Assembly: GCA_013297575.1 (NCBI GenBank)
Contig: JAAFHO010000240.1
Span: forward strand, 1 to 8,042
Reading direction: 5' to 3'
Length of the DNA: 8,042 nucleotides
From: Chitinophagales bacterium
GTDB taxonomy: Bacteria > Bacteroidota > Bacteroidia > Chitinophagales > Saprospiraceae
Numbering within the stretch: the first letter of the stretch is position 1; every line of letters starts with the position of its first letter. Positions 7,101 to 8,042 of the stretch are shown piece after piece. A program made the position numbers and the translations under genes. A model generated the notes under the pieces. It made no database searches and was not told the origin of the DNA. It was given only the letters and a program-made list of their open reading frames with translations.

Positions 7101-7414
7101 ATGAAACATTCCACACCATTGGTAAGGACTTCCTAACCAGTGCGACACCAGTTCCCGGCCAACCATTACTTCAAGTGGAAATAATGCCAAATCCGATGCA
7201 CGAACAAGCACAGGTGCGTATCATAGGCGATTTATCGCAAAATGGGTTACAACTATTTAATTTGGTAGATATGACCGGACGACAAGTACTCAGCCAATCT
7301 TTCACAGGTTCGTCCTTGGAGATCGGTACTACTGGGCTGCCATCGGGTATCTATTTCTATGAAATCAGAAACAAAAATGCAGTGATTGGAAGGGGTAAAT
7401 TGGTAAAACGGTAA
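4184..7414 (+). CDS. Large secreted beta-propeller/SdrD-like protein with type IX sorting domain
   Basis: A 1076-residue exported protein. Residues 1-20 are a signal peptide (MKHYILLIVFLLSAYAGFTQ). Residues 21-387 hold seven units of about 52 residues ending in strands such as AYLIKIDDNGQLLW, FILKLDNLGSVVF and ITRLNADGVF, with TPDGG turns; this looks like a seven-bladed beta-propeller, the first strand (GWDRVYPT) closing blade seven. Residues about 394-485 and 493-600 are SdrD-B-like domains with acidic loops DENNDCISDKD and DYDFDCVKDSFE plus TDAxGxYxxT signatures; a Cys replaces the usual Gly and further Cys residues follow, suggesting disulfides. Residues about 603-700 resemble DUF11 (YTVQVRNDGTATAND). 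Residues 838-980 carry SFDPNDKRGFP and a DUF11-like fold (DUF7619-type). Residues about 995-1076 are the T9SS type A sorting domain: VEIMPNPM, LVDMTGRQVL, GLPSGIYFYEI, ending GKLVKR. It is therefore translocated to the cell surface by the Por system, where the tail is removed. No catalytic domain is visible; adhesion or carbohydrate binding is plausible. The start is the first in-frame ATG after a stop at 4166-4168. Confidence 0.92.
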   Translation: MKHYILLIVFLLSAYAGFTQGWDRVYPTISPNSPVEAKRILAAPGGGYFAAVQEFTGGANNAYLIKIDDNGQLLWQKPFAQGNSVLPQDMLLTPDGGIAIISNTYNTPGTTPYRLSIFSKFNAQFDLVSEVKTAEFGFFEDSYNILNAQNGNYWITCVTFNQTKGYLKLVNDQGVKQGLITTGLTNLRPIKTISAANGDLTVFCDGQLTPNAFDQIGMNRYDAAGNFIDQKIYGAPTIYSTVRDAIATPDGGWMIAGTERTATTQNEFILKLDNLGSVVFKKTYDVATELLQIRRIHLDPTGNGYRLLVDDSYPINYDKSKLIYLDNAGNIVKSIIFSDLVYNKGNDFFTLPDNGNIVAGKREKGLNEPNTQTTPIIPWITRLNADGVFTNSGVSGQLRYDENNDCISDKDTLTAGLSVYAFQDSIVMGSALTDATGNYYITLAPGNYKVFPKLPNVLWTTCLDTIAVTVLANDTTSNNNFAIHYNIFPVDSMSGYVFKDYDFDCVKDSFETIVYAGWTVQFSMQEGNNSYGETRITDANGYYSFTNFTGFTNAAQRFIYFIPPAGTLLECDYSCAQEKMLPFEQFSPNMQYSLGVQCDTLMACAEMHTSIGIPWLRPCIYSDYTVQVRNDGTATANDASVVVTIDSTLEVWSSSIPWASQTGNVYTFNIGDLPAHQSFVFTIQVFLPCGLPPGNTYCSSAYAYPDSLCNANKDAWDGSKIEIMAECVGDSVIFTISNTGSGNMEQPLEYIVIEDNVLLMMPGNFQLNAGSSTTVTVPADGSFLRLEAKQAPGYPGQGTPVAWAEGCGSGGQTSLGFVNAYPLGDEDPWYDVNCTESVNSFDPNDKRGFPTGINAEHFIEQNVDLEYVIRFQNTGTATAFNVEVRDTIPVQFLDPTTVRAGASSHAYDWDMQGNGVVVFTFPNINLPDSNANLIESQGYVQFTVQQRKNLPIGTVIRNDAAIYFDDNKPVITNETFHTIGKDFLTSATPVPGQPLLQVEIMPNPMHEQAQVRIIGDLSQNGLQLFNLVDMTGRQVLSQSFTGSSLEIGTTGLPSGIYFYEIRNKNAVIGRGKLVKR

Positions 7415-7502
7415 GGTCATTTATTTCAATCGTTTTTTTGACTTTGAATTGCTTTTATCTGTATTTTCAAAGTTTAAAATACTCATTTCTCGTTTCTACG
7501 CA

Positions 7503-7595
7503 TTTTTTCTACCACAAAAGCACACAAGAGAACACAAAGCGTAGCGTACACGCTACGCCTTTGTGTTCTCTTGTGAACTTTTGTGGTAAAAAAAA
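7503..7595. repeat. Long imperfect palindrome (intergenic hairpin element)
   Basis: The left arm (7503-7548) and right arm (7553-7595) pair over about 40 positions. The core stem is GCGTAGCG/CGCTACGC around a TACA loop. After a one-base bulge come 16 matched bases (CACAAGAGAACACAAA), a two-base mismatch, then TACCACAAAAG matched to CTTTTGTGGTA, one more mismatch and six T-A pairs. On both strands the stem is followed by A residues rather than T, so it is not an ordinary terminator. Similar ACCACAAAG...CTTTGTGGT palindromes are, from general familiarity, dispersed between genes in many environmental bacteria, with no agreed function. The frames open through it on both strands are repeat by-products, not genes. 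Confidence 0.88.
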
Positions 7596-7604
7596 GTGTA
7601 CGTC

Positions 7605-7690
7605 ACGCCTTTCTGAACTAAAAAGCAAGCGAAGCGTCACTCTACGCCTTTGTGTTCTCTTGCGAACTTTTGTGGTAGAAAAAAAGTGTA
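7605..7690. repeat. Shrunken and near-complete extra copies of the palindrome right arm
   Basis: The right arm of the palindrome (7553-7600) recurs at 7642-7690 with one substitution and a small A-run difference. Between them, 7605-7619 reads ACGCCTTTCTGAACT, which looks like the same arm with about 10 bases deleted. All three copies are preceded by a G(C/T)GT-containing segment, and ACGCC recurs at 7555, 7605 and 7644. The 7642-7690 copy pairs with the left arm even better at its outer end, because G7678 restores a G-C pair with C7509. Confidence 0.75.
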
Positions 7691-7716
7691 TGCCAAACAC
7701 ATACAACAAATTTTAA

Positions 7717-7732
7717 ATAAAAATATTTTTAT
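7717..7732. other. 16-bp perfect AT palindrome
   Basis: ATAAAAATATTTTTAT is perfectly self-complementary. It lies between the palindrome cluster and the promoter of the next gene. It might mark a curved or easily melted segment or an upstream promoter element, but AT-rich DNA produces such palindromes readily. The rest of 7691-7792 shows no gene. Confidence 0.4.
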
Positions 7733-7792
7733 ATTTACGTACAAGAGCGGTTAAAATTCGACGCAACTCCTATTTCTATAGCCAAACCATAG

Positions 7793-7800
7793 TATCTTTG
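7793..7800 (+). promoter_or_regulatory. -7 promoter element TATCTTTG for the radical SAM gene
   Basis: TATCTTTG matches the Bacteroidota -7 consensus TAnnTTTG exactly and lies 34 bp before the ATG at 7835. No clean TTTG is found 19-21 bp upstream (nearest is TTTC at 7773-7776), so the -33 side is weak and an activator may be needed. Transcription would start near 7805-7807, at the base of the following hairpin. Confidence 0.55.
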
Positions 7801-7805
7801 CCTAA

Positions 7806-7825
7806 AATTAGGAGCATTCCTAATT
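7806..7825 (+). promoter_or_regulatory. Leader hairpin/operator-like dyad before the radical SAM gene
   Basis: AATTAGGAGCATTCCTAATT is a perfect 8-bp stem with a GCAT loop. It begins where the promoter predicts the transcript to start and ends 9 bases before the ATG. As RNA it would be a stable 5' cap structure close to the ribosome entry region. As DNA it is a symmetric site suitable for a dimeric repressor overlapping +1. The two readings cannot be separated from sequence. Confidence 0.5.
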
Positions 7826-7834
7826 ATTCCAATA

Positions 7835-8042
7835 ATGGCCTCCAGCATACTATTTACACACTCCTATTTTTACCCTTTCGATGCCAAGCAATGGCGTGCA
7901 GCGCAGCCATACCCCCCCTATGGCACCATCTATGCAGCAGCAGTGATGCGCGAATGTGGTTATCATGTAGGACTATTTGACACCGCATTACTCGATCATT
8001 TTGAGGGATTAAAACTACGATTGGAGGCCGATCGCCCCGCTT
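7835..8042 (+). CDS. B12-binding radical SAM protein, N-terminal part (cut by window edge)
   Basis: Only the first 69 residues lie in the window. They read MASSILFTHSYFYPF, then QPYPPYGTIYAAAVMRE, then CGYHVGLFD. This is the characteristic start of cobalamin-binding-domain radical SAM enzymes: a first strand of a Rossmann-like fold, the PYPPYG/PYPPLG loop, the helix that brings in the substrate-side residues, and a second strand ending in FD. In such enzymes a B12 domain of this type precedes a CxxxCxxC iron-sulfur motif, which would lie to the right of the window and cannot be checked. Members carry out methyl transfers or ring rearrangements on unreactive carbons; substrate is unknown here. 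The ATG is chosen because it directly follows an exact -7 element and leader hairpin, with no other ATG in frame between them and the coding similarity. Confidence 0.78.
   Translation, partial: MASSILFTHSYFYPFDAKQWRAAQPYPPYGTIYAAAVMRECGYHVGLFDTALLDHFEGLKLRLEADRPA

Noticed and set aside
7405..7439. Possible terminator after the secreted-protein gene: AAAACG and CGTTTT followed by T residues
   Set aside because: The stem has only two G-C pairs and a 20-base loop, and it overlaps the end of the coding region; the T-run alone is weak evidence.
7438..7716. Open frames on both strands through the palindrome region (92 aa plus, 66 aa minus)
   Set aside because: They consist almost wholly of translated palindrome arms (repeated LCVLL/SLVNFCG-type peptides), start without a promoter, and resemble known artefacts of intergenic repeats.
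7798..7980. 60-aa plus-strand frame overlapping the start of the last gene
   Set aside because: It is out of frame with the B12-binding/radical SAM coding sequence, which has a clear family signature.

Overview
The window looks like chromosomal DNA from a Bacteroidota species, most likely of the Saprospiria (Haliscomenobacter/Lewinella-like) group; this placement is an inference. The support is a large exported protein with a type IX secretion (Por) C-terminal sorting domain, three exact or one-mismatch copies of the Bacteroidota -7 promoter element TAnnTTTG, no Shine-Dalgarno sequences before the starts, signal peptides of the form MKKxxFLAxF...QAQ, and moderate GC with AT-rich intergenic DNA. 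No tRNA, rRNA, CRISPR array, transposase or phage gene is visible.

Layout. (1) 71-1495 (+): an unusual fusion of an N-terminal cyclic-nucleotide-binding-like domain to a C-terminal SAM-dependent methyltransferase, with no DNA-binding domain; its frame is open to the left edge, so it may start outside the window. (2) 1535-1909 (+): a small exported protein that is mostly four perfect 18-residue Gly-rich repeats, encoded by 54-bp units differing only at silent sites. (3) 1975-2496 (+): a small exported protein that looks like an outer-membrane beta-barrel. These three are co-oriented with gaps of 39 and 65 bp and could be co-transcribed. (4) 2493-3878 (-): an all-helical, TPR-like protein of about 460 residues of unknown function, overlapping the barrel gene tail-to-tail by 4 bp. 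(5) 3879-4183: an AT-rich divergent promoter region. (6) 4184-7414 (+): a 1076-residue secreted protein with signal peptide, a probable seven-bladed beta-propeller, two SdrD-B-like domains, DUF11-like and 'SFDPNDK' domains, and a type IX sorting domain. (7) 7415-7834: a non-coding gap holding a long imperfect palindrome, a shrunken and a nearly complete second copy of its right arm, an AT palindrome, and a promoter followed directly by a perfect 8-bp hairpin. (8) 7835 to the right edge (+): the N-terminus of a B12-binding radical SAM protein, cut by the window.

How they fit together: genes 2, 3 and 6 are envelope or surface proteins, while gene 1 is a probable cytoplasmic small-molecule methyltransferase gated by a ligand-sensing domain. 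No complete multi-gene defence, biosynthetic or mobile system can be demonstrated here. The least ordinary items are the sensor-methyltransferase fusion lacking the usual cyclic-phosphate arginine, the silent-only repeat gene beside a barrel gene, the palindromic repeat cluster, and the hairpin at the predicted transcript start of the radical SAM gene.
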